A DNA stretch of 20,601 nt from a virus, in IMG/VR virus record IMGVR_UViG_3300010885_012106, positions 1 through 20,601 of that record; one strand, written 5' to 3'. Shown here one piece after another: positions 6,037 through 14,107 of this stretch. Under the pieces are notes generated by a model. That model searched no databases and was not told the DNA's origin. It saw nothing but the letters and a program-made list of their open reading frames with translations. How positions within the stretch are numbered: position 1 is the first letter of the stretch; every line of letters starts with the position of its first letter. Position numbers and translations under genes: made by a program.

Positions 6037-6356
6037 ACAACGAAGCTCGTGATGGTATGATCCATCAAGCACAGCAAGAGCGTATTGTAAGAGATACGCT
6101 TATCATGCAAAAAGTAAATGGTGCACATAGAGATGCGTTTTTAAAACGCTTTCCAGGTCAGATTGAACACTGCATGAGACTAACTGCAGAACGACTACAA
6201 GCTATTCTAACCAAGAAGCCAACTGACTTGTCTGATCCAACAACATGGAATTGTACTGCAGAAGAAATTCGTGATTTAACTGTAGCATTAGATAAACTTG
6301 CACACTTACATCACGCTTATCCTATGGAGACAGGTAATGAACTTAACAAAGCATGA
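6033..6356 (+). CDS. Small helical unknown protein
   Basis: The product is 107 residues from ATG 6033, chosen because it forms an ATGA overlap with the upstream stop; the TTG at 6021 would extend it by four residues with no gain. It is largely helical and charged, with helices at about 1-30, 34-60 and 76-95, three His in ALDKLAHLHHAYP near the end, and no membrane segment. It overlaps the next gene by 20 bases. Its place two genes before terL would allow a packaging accessory or small-terminase role, so it competes weakly with the 3027 gene for TerS. I see no DNA-binding motif, so I leave it unnamed. Confidence 0.6.
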   Translation: MNNEARDGMIHQAQQERIVRDTLIMQKVNGAHRDAFLKRFPGQIEHCMRLTAERLQAILTKKPTDLSDPTTWNCTAEEIRDLTVALDKLAHLHHAYPMETGNELNKA

Positions 6357-6516
6357 CACCACAAAAGTTGATATACTTGGTAAGTGGTATGGTGATAACC
6401 TATTCATTACTTTACTTCGCACAGAAGATGGTCGTGATGTAGGTAATTTTCATATTACTTTAGATGATATTGACCTAGAACACTTTATATCTACATTAAT
6501 AGAATTCCAGAGGTAA
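6337..6516 (+). CDS. Very small unknown protein before terL
   Basis: The product is 59 residues from ATG 6337, beginning MNLTKHDTTKVDILGKW. This start has GGAGACAG just upstream and is better than the TTG at 6298. The sequence suggests a small beta-alpha fold: strands around 10-25 and 30-40, then a helix around 43-58. There are no Cys and no recognised motif. It overlaps the upstream gene by 20 bases and ends 1 base before terL, so it should be translated with both. Function unknown. Confidence 0.5.
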   Translation: MNLTKHDTTKVDILGKWYGDNLFITLLRTEDGRDVGNFHITLDDIDLEHFISTLIEFQR

Positions 6517-6517
6517 T

Positions 6518-8134
6518 ATGATTGGAACAGAAACGCTTATGGCTCGTGCCTTGCGTTATGCTTTAGACTCAAACAATACTGAGATTGCGTCATATAAAAT
6601 GTGGCCAACCGACTTACAAAATCAACTACAAGATCTTGTAATTGAAGTGGCCGATGATATGAAGTATAATCAACTAAAGTACTTTAGGCCTTTTGCTCAC
6701 CAATTTGAATTCTTCAAGACTGGTGATAGCGAACGCCGTGGTATTCTTGCTGCTAACCGTATTGGTAAGACTGTTAGTACATGTTATGAAACTGCCTACC
6801 ACTTGACAGGATTGTATCCTGATTGGTGGGAAGGTTATCGCTTTAATAAACCTATTACTTGTATGGTTGCAGGTGAAGGATGGGCTCAAGTTGCATTGGT
6901 ATTACAAAATGAATTAATAGGAACACAAGATGTTAAGATTACAGAAAACTTGGGCACAGGTGCTATCCCTCGTGATTGTATTATTACTAATACTATGCGG
7001 AATGATGGAGCTAACTGTATTGGTCTTGAAATCAAGCATATATCGGGTTCAAACAGCTATCTTCTCTTTGCAAATTATACGCAAGAGGTACGCCAACTAC
7101 AAGGTTTCAAACTAAACCTAGCAGTATTTGATGAGCAACCACCAGATGATTTCTTTTCTGAGATTGTCACTCGTACTGCTACTACACAGGGTAAGGTACT
7201 ATGTTCATTTACACCACTTAAAGGTCTTAATGGATTAGTATCTAAATTCTGGAATAAAGAAGAAGGTTATGAATTTATTCGCGTAGCTTGGGATGATGTA
7301 CCTGAGTACGATCCATGGGGTGAACCATTCCTGTTAAAAGAAACTCGCCGTCAATTAGAGCGTGATTATTTGCCACATGAACGAGAAGCTCGTATTGCTG
7401 GTAAACCAGTTATGGGTAAGGGTGCTGTATTCCAACTTCGTCATTGGCCTACATATACTACTGGTCAAATTGACTTTGGCCGCATACCAAATATACAGCG
7501 AGTTATTGCGCTTGACTTGGGTCTAGTGAATGACCAGACAGTTATTACATTAATGTATTGGGAGCCGTATGAAAGAACAGCATATTTACATAAACAAATA
7601 TGTGTGAAAGGGATTGAAGAAGCGGTACCTAGTCAGTATATTAATCATCTATTAAGACCAGAAGTATTTGGTACACCTATTGTCTTACCTGCAGATGCTA
7701 ATACACAAGGTCGTTATACTATGAGTGCAAGCAGCATTAGAGAACTATTTGAATCGTATGAGCTTAATGTATATCATAAAGCAATCATGAATCCGCCTGA
7801 TGCAGAAGGACGAGTGACCAATCACAAGAGTTATGGTATTAATCAAATGCGTCAGATGTTAGAAGTTGGTAGTTTAATGGTTAATGAGAACTGTACCCAA
7901 TTCCTAAGCGATGCTCAAAACTACTATGTAGATGAGAAAGGTCGTTTCTCTGATCCAGATGATACAATTGATAGTGCTCGTTATGCCCTTCTAGCTTGCT
8001 TACAAGGTGTTGCAGAACCATGGGATAACCGTACTCCACAGCAACGTATGGCTGCGCAAAGAGATAAATATTATAAGCCAAGAGATGAGTCTAACTTACC
8101 AGCTTGGAAGAAAGCATATAACCCACAAGGATAA
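6518..8134 (+). CDS. terL: Terminase large subunit
   Basis: The 538-residue product is the ATPase-nuclease motor that packages DNA into the prohead through the portal. N-terminal ATPase: Walker A AANRIGKT at 78-85, Walker B LAVFDEQ at 201-207 with catalytic E206, and coupling motif SFTP at 230-233. C-terminal RNase H-like nuclease: first Asp in ALDLG (D333), second in PADANTQ (D393), and an acidic cluster SDPDDTID (478-485) before ARYAL. This order matches the Terminase_6 type, and the length is normal. AGAGG upstream of ATG 6518 is the ribosome site. The nuclease cuts concatemers at the start and end of packaging. The motifs are complete, so it should be active. Confidence 0.95.
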   Translation: MIGTETLMARALRYALDSNNTEIASYKMWPTDLQNQLQDLVIEVADDMKYNQLKYFRPFAHQFEFFKTGDSERRGILAANRIGKTVSTCYETAYHLTGLYPDWWEGYRFNKPITCMVAGEGWAQVALVLQNELIGTQDVKITENLGTGAIPRDCIITNTMRNDGANCIGLEIKHISGSNSYLLFANYTQEVRQLQGFKLNLAVFDEQPPDDFFSEIVTRTATTQGKVLCSFTPLKGLNGLVSKFWNKEEGYEFIRVAWDDVPEYDPWGEPFLLKETRRQLERDYLPHEREARIAGKPVMGKGAVFQLRHWPTYTTGQIDFGRIPNIQRVIALDLGLVNDQTVITLMYWEPYERTAYLHKQICVKGIEEAVPSQYINHLLRPEVFGTPIVLPADANTQGRYTMSASSIRELFESYELNVYHKAIMNPPDAEGRVTNHKSYGINQMRQMLEVGSLMVNENCTQFLSDAQNYYVDEKGRFSDPDDTIDSARYALLACLQGVAEPWDNRTPQQRMAAQRDKYYKPRDESNLPAWKKAYNPQG

Positions 8135-8137
8135 GAT

Positions 8138-8383
8138 ATGGAAAAGACAGGACGTTTTTTAACAACGGCTGGAGAACAACCTCCGCTGATTATGTGTGAA
8201 AGACATGCAAAGACATTTGAAATAACTATGATGGCAATTAAAGTGCCACATACAATATATGAGTTTGATGATGAAGATGAATCGCAATACTGCCAAGCTT
8301 GTGATCTACAAGTTGCTAGAGCTTATGCAAAAAAGGTATTAGACAGCCAACCTCGCATCATAATTCCAGGTGAATATTATTAA
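8138..8383 (+). CDS. Small Cys/His putative zinc-binding protein
   Basis: The 81-residue product carries C20-x2-H23 (MCERH) and C52-x2-C55 (YCQAC), a plausible four-ligand zinc site with a 28-residue spacer that includes an acidic turn EFDDEDES. The C-terminal part is a short helix (about 56-69) and a tail. AAGGA at 8127-8131 overlaps the terL stop and serves as ribosome site, so translation follows terL closely. Small Cys/His proteins between terminase and portal genes occur in other phages; their role is not known to me. It might help in packaging or bind nucleic acid. Confidence 0.6.
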   Translation: MEKTGRFLTTAGEQPPLIMCERHAKTFEITMMAIKVPHTIYEFDDEDESQYCQACDLQVARAYAKKVLDSQPRIIIPGEYY

Positions 8384-8386
8384 ATG

Positions 8387-8393
8387 CTAAATA
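8387..8393 (+). promoter_or_regulatory. CTAAATA, weak candidate late promoter before portal
   Basis: CTAAATA lies in the 37-base gap before the portal gene and differs from the recurring ATAAATA element only in the first base. A start site near 8399 would leave about 22 bases of leader, including AAAGGA at 8405-8410. This is a single AT-rich match and is less secure than the exact copies. Confidence 0.3.
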
Positions 8394-8420
8394 AGATATT
8401 AGTTAAAGGACTACATTACA

Positions 8421-10712
8421 ATGCTTGATATTAAAAATATCCCAGTGCAGGACATTAATCAGAATAAGAAGATTAATGCCAACTTTGTGCGAATGAAAAA
8501 TCTGATGGATGTTAAAATGGCATCCTACTTGCGTTATCTAGGTACAAAGAATGCAGTTAATCGCGCAAGTGACTATCACTATTTGTGTTTAGCTGTCACG
8601 GACAGCACCGCACCAGTTAATGGTATTGATTACATACATCCAACAGTTAAACCTGTTGTAGATTATGCTACAGCAGTTATTGCTAAAGGTTTAATGCCTA
8701 ATGGCGAAATTAACTTTGAGTTTGTACCAGACGGAGAATGGGATGAAGTAGCCGCAAGACAAGCTACTGAAATGGTCAGCAAGGTTGTCAACCAAATGAA
8801 TGACCCACACTTTATTTTAGAACGCTGGGTTATGGATTCTGCCATGCATAAGAATGGTATGATGATGATTAAACCTGTACGAGAATTTGTCACACGCTAT
8901 GTAGAGAGTGAAGGTACCAATGACCAACTAAAAGCATTTGAATTACAAGCTGCAGAATCTGGCTTGACAACTCTACGCCAAAGCAAGCGTCAAGTAAATG
9001 TTATGATGGACAAGGCAATGGCTGAAATCAAACAACTATTAGGTGGACAACAATCAGAATTAGCAAATGAATTAGTAGATAAGCATGTTGCATCTATGCG
9101 CAATATGGATGAAGATGGCAACTATGCTGAATTAGCTACTGGTCAAATGGAAGTGTTTGACAAGCAAGTCACAGGTCAAGAAGATATTATCAACGAAGCA
9201 ATTACTCGTAATACAATATATAAAGCAAAGTACAAAGTGACAGGTTATGCAATGAATATTAAGTTTCATCCTATTGCACAACACTATTGGATTTGCGATC
9301 CTACTGTTCCTGAAATGAAGGATCAACCATTCTGTGGTTTTTATGATCCTATGACGATTCAAGAAGCCTATGATTTATATCCAAGTATACATGGTGACTT
9401 AGATAACTTCCGTGAATTTGCAGAATACAATATGAATGGTGCCTATCAAGCAGGTAGTGTATTAAACAACTTGGCTATTCATGCTCGCGATTCTGTTCCT
9501 GTTATGGGTATTCCTGTTAATAGTGCTTCATCAGCAGATCCAGATTCTCGTCAAGTATCTATTGTCACCGTATGGAATAGATATGACATTGATGGTGATG
9601 GTGAATTAGAATTAGTAGAATTAATCTATAGTGGTAGTTATATCATTAGTGCAAGAGAAGTAGAGTTTATTCCTGTTGCTAGTATGTGTCCAAAACCACT
9701 ACCTGGAAACTTCTACGGAATGAGTATTGCAGAAAGTGTTATTCCTATGCAGGAATATGCTACATCAGCTGCTCGTGCTGAAATTCAATTAGGTCTACTA
9801 ACAGCTACTCCTCGTATTGGTGTTAATCCTGACCACTTAGACTTTGAAATGTTGCAAGATGGTGAAGCTGCTATCTTTATATTAACTAGTAAGTTTGATC
9901 CAGCCAAAGACATTTATCAAATTCCTCCTCCATCTGGTAATTTAAACTTCTTGGAAACAGGTATGAATCGTATTCAACAAGATACGATGGCCATGGTTGG
10001 TATGACTACACCTCAAGATGTATTCAATCCAGAAGTCATGGCACCTGGTAATAGTGGTGTTAAATTGCAAATGGCACTAAGTCCTAATCAAATCATACAG
10101 GATAATACAGTAAGAAATGCGGCAGAAGGTCTTAAAGAAGCGTTATACTTAGTATGGCGTACTCTAATACAATATGGTGATGATTTTGGTGTTAAGAAAT
10201 TAGCAGCACAATGCCGTCCTGATAAGAAACCTGAGTTTATGGATTATGTTGCATGGGATGAAATGTCATCTATGACAGATCGTAAACAACTAACTCTAGA
10301 ACTTGCGTTAGGTATGAATAGTGAAGAAAACAGTTTGAATAGATTACAACTAATCCAAAAATGTCAGACTGGTTTAATTGCTGCAACACAAGGTATGGTT
10401 CAACAAGGCATTATGACTCCTGAAATGTATAAGAAAGTTAAGAAGCCTTATGCTGATACTTTATATACATTAGGTGTTAAAGATTGTGATGCATACTTAC
10501 CAAGTGATGAAGAAATTGCACAAATGATTAAACAATCACAAGAAGCTCAGAAGAATAAACAACCTCCTGCACAAGACAAGAAGTATCTTGCAGATGCAGA
10601 ATTGGCACAAGCAAGAGCACAACAGATCGCAGCAGAAGTTGCAGGTGAAGATGCTGAAAGTCAGATGGACTTTATGGCATTGGCAATGGGTGACCCTAAA
10701 GTTTACTCTTAA
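8421..10712 (+). CDS. Portal protein (large, SU10/N4/P22-type)
   Basis: The 763-residue product has the length of the large podovirus portals (N4 and P22 are both above 700) rather than the ~530 of T7. Recognisable features: an N-terminal helical region with DYHYLCLAVTDSTAPVNGIDYIHPTVKP, a wing with long helices (about 160-240), and a conserved-looking DIDGDGELELVE loop at 389-400, which fits a 12-residue EF-hand calcium loop and recalls the DxDGDGxxEL seen in other podovirus portals. A crown/stem region follows with IPMQEYATSAARAEIQLGLL and NSGVKLQMALSPNQIIQDN. The C-terminal ~70 residues are a Gln/Ala/Lys-rich helical tail. The portal forms a dodecameric ring at one capsid vertex through which DNA passes. 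AAAGGA upstream of ATG 8421 is the ribosome site. It sits in the usual place after terL. Confidence 0.88.
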   Translation: MLDIKNIPVQDINQNKKINANFVRMKNLMDVKMASYLRYLGTKNAVNRASDYHYLCLAVTDSTAPVNGIDYIHPTVKPVVDYATAVIAKGLMPNGEINFEFVPDGEWDEVAARQATEMVSKVVNQMNDPHFILERWVMDSAMHKNGMMMIKPVREFVTRYVESEGTNDQLKAFELQAAESGLTTLRQSKRQVNVMMDKAMAEIKQLLGGQQSELANELVDKHVASMRNMDEDGNYAELATGQMEVFDKQVTGQEDIINEAITRNTIYKAKYKVTGYAMNIKFHPIAQHYWICDPTVPEMKDQPFCGFYDPMTIQEAYDLYPSIHGDLDNFREFAEYNMNGAYQAGSVLNNLAIHARDSVPVMGIPVNSASSADPDSRQVSIVTVWNRYDIDGDGELELVELIYSGSYIISAREVEFIPVASMCPKPLPGNFYGMSIAESVIPMQEYATSAARAEIQLGLLTATPRIGVNPDHLDFEMLQDGEAAIFILTSKFDPAKDIYQIPPPSGNLNFLETGMNRIQQDTMAMVGMTTPQDVFNPEVMAPGNSGVKLQMALSPNQIIQDNTVRNAAEGLKEALYLVWRTLIQYGDDFGVKKLAAQCRPDKKPEFMDYVAWDEMSSMTDRKQLTLELALGMNSEENSLNRLQLIQKCQTGLIAATQGMVQQGIMTPEMYKKVKKPYADTLYTLGVKDCDAYLPSDEEIAQMIKQSQEAQKNKQPPAQDKKYLADAELAQARAQQIAAEVAGEDAESQMDFMALAMGDPKVYS

Positions 10713-10718
10713 TAAATA
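10712..10718 (+). promoter_or_regulatory. Candidate late promoter (ATAAATA) after portal
   Basis: An exact ATAAATA overlaps the last base of the portal stop codon in the 25-base gap before ATG 10738. A start near 10724 would leave a leader of about 14 bases that would serve the 113-residue protein, the scaffold and the capsid gene. The gap is too short to test the match statistically by eye, and a double stop (TAATAA) accounts for part of it. Confidence 0.35.
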
Positions 10719-10737
10719 AAACTATACAGAATAGCAT

Positions 10738-11079
10738 ATGATTGAAATAGATACAGTAGATTTTTATAACAGCAGACTGACGGTTGATACAAGTCAACCT
10801 AATAAACTAACACCATCCCAGAAGGATCAAGTTAGACATTATGGTAGTCTTGCTGAAGCATTATTGAAGAACAAAGATTTAGCAATGTTTGTTCATCATT
10901 TTAAATTTAGTTTGGCAGATGAACTTGCGGCCATTCGCAGTCATTCGCCAGACGACAATGCTCGTAGAGTTGCATTAAGTAATGAACTCGCAGGTATTGA
11001 TAACTTTGTAAACAGTCTTAAAAGGTCTGTTTACTTAAAGAACCGTATTGGTAATACTAATGAAGTACCCAATACTTAA
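10738..11079 (+). CDS. Small unknown protein between portal and scaffold
   Basis: I do not recognise a family. The 113-residue product is mostly helical and polar, with helices around 25-57 and 60-102, and no cysteine or membrane segment. The start has no strong Shine-Dalgarno sequence, so it could depend on the transcript that may start just upstream. It lies 13 bases before the scaffold gene. Position between portal and scaffold suggests a head-assembly role, such as a minor head or portal-associated protein; this is inference from position only. Confidence 0.6.
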   Translation: MIEIDTVDFYNSRLTVDTSQPNKLTPSQKDQVRHYGSLAEALLKNKDLAMFVHHFKFSLADELAAIRSHSPDDNARRVALSNELAGIDNFVNSLKRSVYLKNRIGNTNEVPNT

Positions 11080-11092
11080 ACAAGGAAGATAA

Positions 11093-12241
11093 ATGGAAAC
11101 AACGATAAGTCCTAACACCGATAGTGGTGCGGTCACTAATCAAAGTGCAGTAAGTGATGCATCAATCGCAGCTAAGATGACCGCAATGCGTGAAAACACA
11201 CAGCGTAATCTGATTAGAAAGCAAGCAGAAACCACTGCAACAGGAGAAGATAATGCGGCAGCAGACTCAACCTCTGTGGCGCCAGACGGTGCCGAAGTTG
11301 GTGATACCGACAACGAAGATTATGGTAGCGACAATCAAGAAGCAGCAGCCCCTGAAGAGGTAAGCGCTGATAGTAATGATAGTACTAGCGACGAATTAAT
11401 TGACTTCTTAGAATTTGCTGATAGTAATCCTAAAGCAAAATTCAAGTTCATGAAGAATGGCAAAGAAGTTATTATTGACGCTAAGAAAGCCGCAGCAATT
11501 CTTGGTCAAGGATCAGCAATACACGAAGAAGCAAGACAGTTGAAGGTGGAACGAGCCGAATTTGACGAATATGTCAATGAAGCAAAAGCACGCCAAGATC
11601 AACTTACACTAGCAATGGAATTTACAGTTCAACCTAAGTTGAAAAAAGCATATGAAGAAATTGTTAAAACACAACAATATCAGAATACTTTTCAGCAGCA
11701 GTTGGCAAGAGCAACAGATCCTACGCAGATTGCGCGGATCCAAGCTAATATGGCACAGAATGAACAGTACATTAGACAACAGCAAAAGAGTATTAATCGT
11801 TTGCAACCTGCTATTGAACAGTTTAAACAAATTCGTAGTCAGCAAGTAGGTGAAGCTTTAACTACAGCTCGTAAGAATTTCCAAGATAAGGAATTACGAA
11901 ATGAGTATGTATACAATGAACTCCGTGAGAAGATTGAAAAAGCATACCCTGGAGCGAAACGACAAATAGTGCCGGGAATTCCAAACATTGATCTCATCGC
12001 AGGTGATGAGGCATTGTTAAGTTTAGTACGAGATGGATTACGCTATCGCGATAAGCCAAGTACTAAAACAGCTGGAGCAAGTATGGCTGCGTTGACTAAT
12101 AGAAAAGGTTCAACCAATTCCAACAAAGGTCAAGATAGTAATATTGAAAAACTTCGTGAACAAGCCAAAGCCGGCGATAAGAAAGCTGGCGATAACCTAC
12201 TAATGCAACGACTACAGAGTATTCGTGGCGGTAGGAGATAA
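11093..12241 (+). CDS. Putative head scaffolding protein
   Basis: The 382-residue product lacks a catalytic motif but has the usual build of a scaffold: an acidic, low-complexity N-terminus (about 50-105, rich in D, E, S, A), a short ordered segment (FKFMKNGKEVIIDAKKAAAILG, about 117-138), long coiled-coil helices (about 143-260), and a basic C-terminal tail ending RLQSIRGGRR. In P22 and other phages the basic C-terminus binds the coat protein. It stands directly before the capsid gene, the standard place. AAGGAAG upstream is a good ribosome site. It would direct procapsid assembly and then leave or be cleaved; I see no protease gene in the window. Confidence 0.8.
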   Translation: METTISPNTDSGAVTNQSAVSDASIAAKMTAMRENTQRNLIRKQAETTATGEDNAAADSTSVAPDGAEVGDTDNEDYGSDNQEAAAPEEVSADSNDSTSDELIDFLEFADSNPKAKFKFMKNGKEVIIDAKKAAAILGQGSAIHEEARQLKVERAEFDEYVNEAKARQDQLTLAMEFTVQPKLKKAYEEIVKTQQYQNTFQQQLARATDPTQIARIQANMAQNEQYIRQQQKSINRLQPAIEQFKQIRSQQVGEALTTARKNFQDKELRNEYVYNELREKIEKAYPGAKRQIVPGIPNIDLIAGDEALLSLVRDGLRYRDKPSTKTAGASMAALTNRKGSTNSNKGQDSNIEKLREQAKAGDKKAGDNLLMQRLQSIRGGRR

Positions 12242-12263
12242 TATATTTTAAGGAAATAATATC

Positions 12264-13436
12264 ATGGCAGAAATCACAACTTCGCAGATCGGTAATGGAA
12301 CAACAGCATACGGATCTGACATCGTAGTTAAAGACTTGGATCTAGATGTATCCAACAGAGTTAAGGACGACACACCAGTTTTAAACATGTGTATGTCAAA
12401 GAAGCGTAAAGTTAACAGCACACTACCATTGTGGACTGATGACATTTATCGCGCTCCTACAGTACAAGCTCAAGTTGAAGGCGCAGCTGTTAATACTTCT
12501 CAAGCAGAAAACAATCAGCGTTATAACTTAGGTAATTACACACAGATTTTCAGTACAGTTATTGCTGCTTCTGGAACTGCTCGCGCTGTAATGCAATCTG
12601 GTGGTGATCCACAAGCATATCAAGAAGTTAAGCAATTAATTGAATTAATGTTTGACGTTGAAATGCAATTGGTTCGTAATGACCAAATCGGTACTAAGTA
12701 TGCTGGTCAAGCCGGTACTGCAACAAGTGCTTATCCTGGTCAGACAGGCCGTCGTATGGGTTCATTAGCAGCTTTTGCTGGTACTCAATCTTACAACCCA
12801 ACAAGTGGTACATTGGCAAACATTACTACTAACACAAACAACGAGTCTACTGACTCTTCTACAGCAAGTGTTGGTGCATTTAATATTGCCGCTCAAGGTA
12901 GTCAGTTCTATACTGGTACATTCACACTACAGAAATTTAGTCCTGCGTTATATAAGCAATTGGTCACAGTTGCTGAACAACGCTACAACGCTAAGATTCG
13001 CACTGTAGTTGCTCCTACTTCTTTACGCACAAGTCTATCAGACAACATGCCACAAAGCAGAGGTATCAACCGTGTTGATTCAGCTCGTGGTGATACAATC
13101 CAGACTTATGAAGGTGACTTCAACTACACTTACGAAATCTTTGATTCTTGGATCATGGACCAAGTAAATGCAAATGCAATCTACTTCTTAAACGAAGACG
13201 TTGTTCAATGGGGTTCTCTACGAGATCTTGGTCCCAATAACGAGGTGTTTAGCAACGCCGATGCAAGCTTGGACCAATTTATTATGGAGGGCTGCTTGAT
13301 CGTCCGTAATCCAGCCGGTGTTGGTATTCTAAACAACATTGAAGCAGGAACAGATGCACAAGCTGCTTTACCAGGTGCTCGTCCAGCAGCATACGTTCAG
13401 CGTGTAAACCAAGGTGCAGGCGATGTCACACCTTAA
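12264..13436 (+). CDS. Major capsid protein (DUF5309/SU10-like)
   Basis: The 390-residue product resembles the DUF5309 (SU10-type) major head proteins, which are predicted to have the HK97 fold. Recognisable parts: N-arm with DVSNRVKDDTPVLNMCMSKKRKVNS (about 29-53), LPLWTDDIYRAP, the helical spine around QAYQEVKQLIELMFDVEMQLVRNDQIG (about 118-144), a T/S/N-rich loop (about 175-205), and FNYTYEIFDSWIMDQVNANAIYFLNEDVVQWGSLRDLGP (about 290-328). A strong AAGGAA site precedes the ATG. It follows the scaffold and is followed by a strong terminator, as expected for a very highly expressed gene. It would form the icosahedral shell. The family name is from memory; the role as coat protein is well supported by context. 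Confidence 0.87.
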   Translation: MAEITTSQIGNGTTAYGSDIVVKDLDLDVSNRVKDDTPVLNMCMSKKRKVNSTLPLWTDDIYRAPTVQAQVEGAAVNTSQAENNQRYNLGNYTQIFSTVIAASGTARAVMQSGGDPQAYQEVKQLIELMFDVEMQLVRNDQIGTKYAGQAGTATSAYPGQTGRRMGSLAAFAGTQSYNPTSGTLANITTNTNNESTDSSTASVGAFNIAAQGSQFYTGTFTLQKFSPALYKQLVTVAEQRYNAKIRTVVAPTSLRTSLSDNMPQSRGINRVDSARGDTIQTYEGDFNYTYEIFDSWIMDQVNANAIYFLNEDVVQWGSLRDLGPNNEVFSNADASLDQFIMEGCLIVRNPAGVGILNNIEAGTDAQAALPGARPAAYVQRVNQGAGDVTP

Positions 13437-13462
13437 TTCTTAACAGATTTAGGTGTACAATA

Positions 13463-13488
13463 GAAAAGGACCTGCGGGTCCTTTTCTT
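13463..13488 (+). terminator. Strong intrinsic terminator after the capsid gene
   Basis: The stem arms GAAAAGGACC (13463-13472) and GGTCCTTTTC (13477-13486) are perfectly complementary over 10 bp around the loop TGCG, and TTTTCTT lies on the 3' side. It sits 26 bases after the capsid stop and would end the scaffold-capsid transcript. It may work in both directions because the upstream arm supplies an A tract. Confidence 0.85.
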
Positions 13489-13507
13489 ATATGTAAGATT
13501 GAAAACA

Positions 13508-13522
13508 ATAAATAACAATATG
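13508..13522 (+). promoter_or_regulatory. Candidate late promoter (ATAAATAACAATATG repeat, copy 2)
   Basis: An exact copy of the 15-base string at 3361-3375, located 20 bases after the capsid terminator. A promoter is expected here, because the terminator cuts the downstream genes off from upstream transcription. With T4-late-like spacing the start site would fall on or next to ATG 13520, which has no Shine-Dalgarno sequence, so a leaderless start is possible. Confidence 0.5.
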
Positions 13523-14104
13523 AGTAATATAAACAAACCCGAATACTTAGACAACACAGACCCAGAAAAGAATTGGGATTACTATCGCCAAGATAGTGGT
13601 GGAATGATTACAAGTCATAATGGTATGGCAGACAAACTGCTACAGAATGATGACCTATATCATAGCATGAAAGGTGATTGGCAACGCACATCATCTAATC
13701 AAAGTGGTAATATAGCTATTACTACTGGGCGTGAAGATGGTAAGTTCTACATTAAACGCGAACAAAAGAATACAGAGACTATTAAAGCAGCTGTAAGACA
13801 ATATAGAAAAACTGCTGAAGCAGGTATGATAGATCCATTAGCACCTATCGGTGAAGATGGTAAACTAACATATAAATGGATGGATCTTCCTAGTGTTATT
13901 GCTATTCGTATTAGCGATCAATACTTTGATGGCATCCCGTGGAATGCATTAAAAAATGATAGAACACTTAAAGCACAGTTTTATCGTGTAGTAGAAACAG
14001 AATATCCAGAGTATGTCTGTTATCCTGGTGGCAAATTGCCTATTCCAGTTGCAGTACCATACCCAACGAAAAAGGGTGAAAAGAAATATTTTAAAGGACA
14101 TTAA
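13520..14104 (+). CDS. Unknown putative head-completion or virion protein
   Basis: I do not recognise a family. The product is 194 residues from ATG 13520, beginning MSNINKPEYLDNTDPEKNWDYY; the TTG at 13499 would add seven Asn/Lys-rich residues and overlap the candidate promoter. The N-terminal part (1-75) is polar with few hydrophobic segments. A helical stretch RQKNTETIKAAVRQYRK-like region (about 80-100) and a mixed domain follow, with a Pro/Gly-rich end GGKLPIPVAVPYPTKKG. It has no Shine-Dalgarno sequence. It ends 3 bases before the adaptor gene. Position between coat and adaptor suggests a head-closure or decoration role, which is inference. Confidence 0.6.
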   Translation: MSNINKPEYLDNTDPEKNWDYYRQDSGGMITSHNGMADKLLQNDDLYHSMKGDWQRTSSNQSGNIAITTGREDGKFYIKREQKNTETIKAAVRQYRKTAEAGMIDPLAPIGEDGKLTYKWMDLPSVIAIRISDQYFDGIPWNALKNDRTLKAQFYRVVETEYPEYVCYPGGKLPIPVAVPYPTKKGEKKYFKGH

Positions 14105-14107
14105 AAA

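Noticed and set aside
6021-6336. TTG starts extending the genes at 6033 and 6337
   Set aside because: ATG 6033 makes an ATGA overlap and ATG 6337 has GGAG at the proper distance; the extensions run through coding sequence of the upstream gene.
13499-13519. TTG start extending the 194-residue protein upstream
   Set aside because: It adds an Asn/Lys-rich stub, overlaps the repeated promoter-like element and has no better ribosome site. ATG 13520 is preferred.
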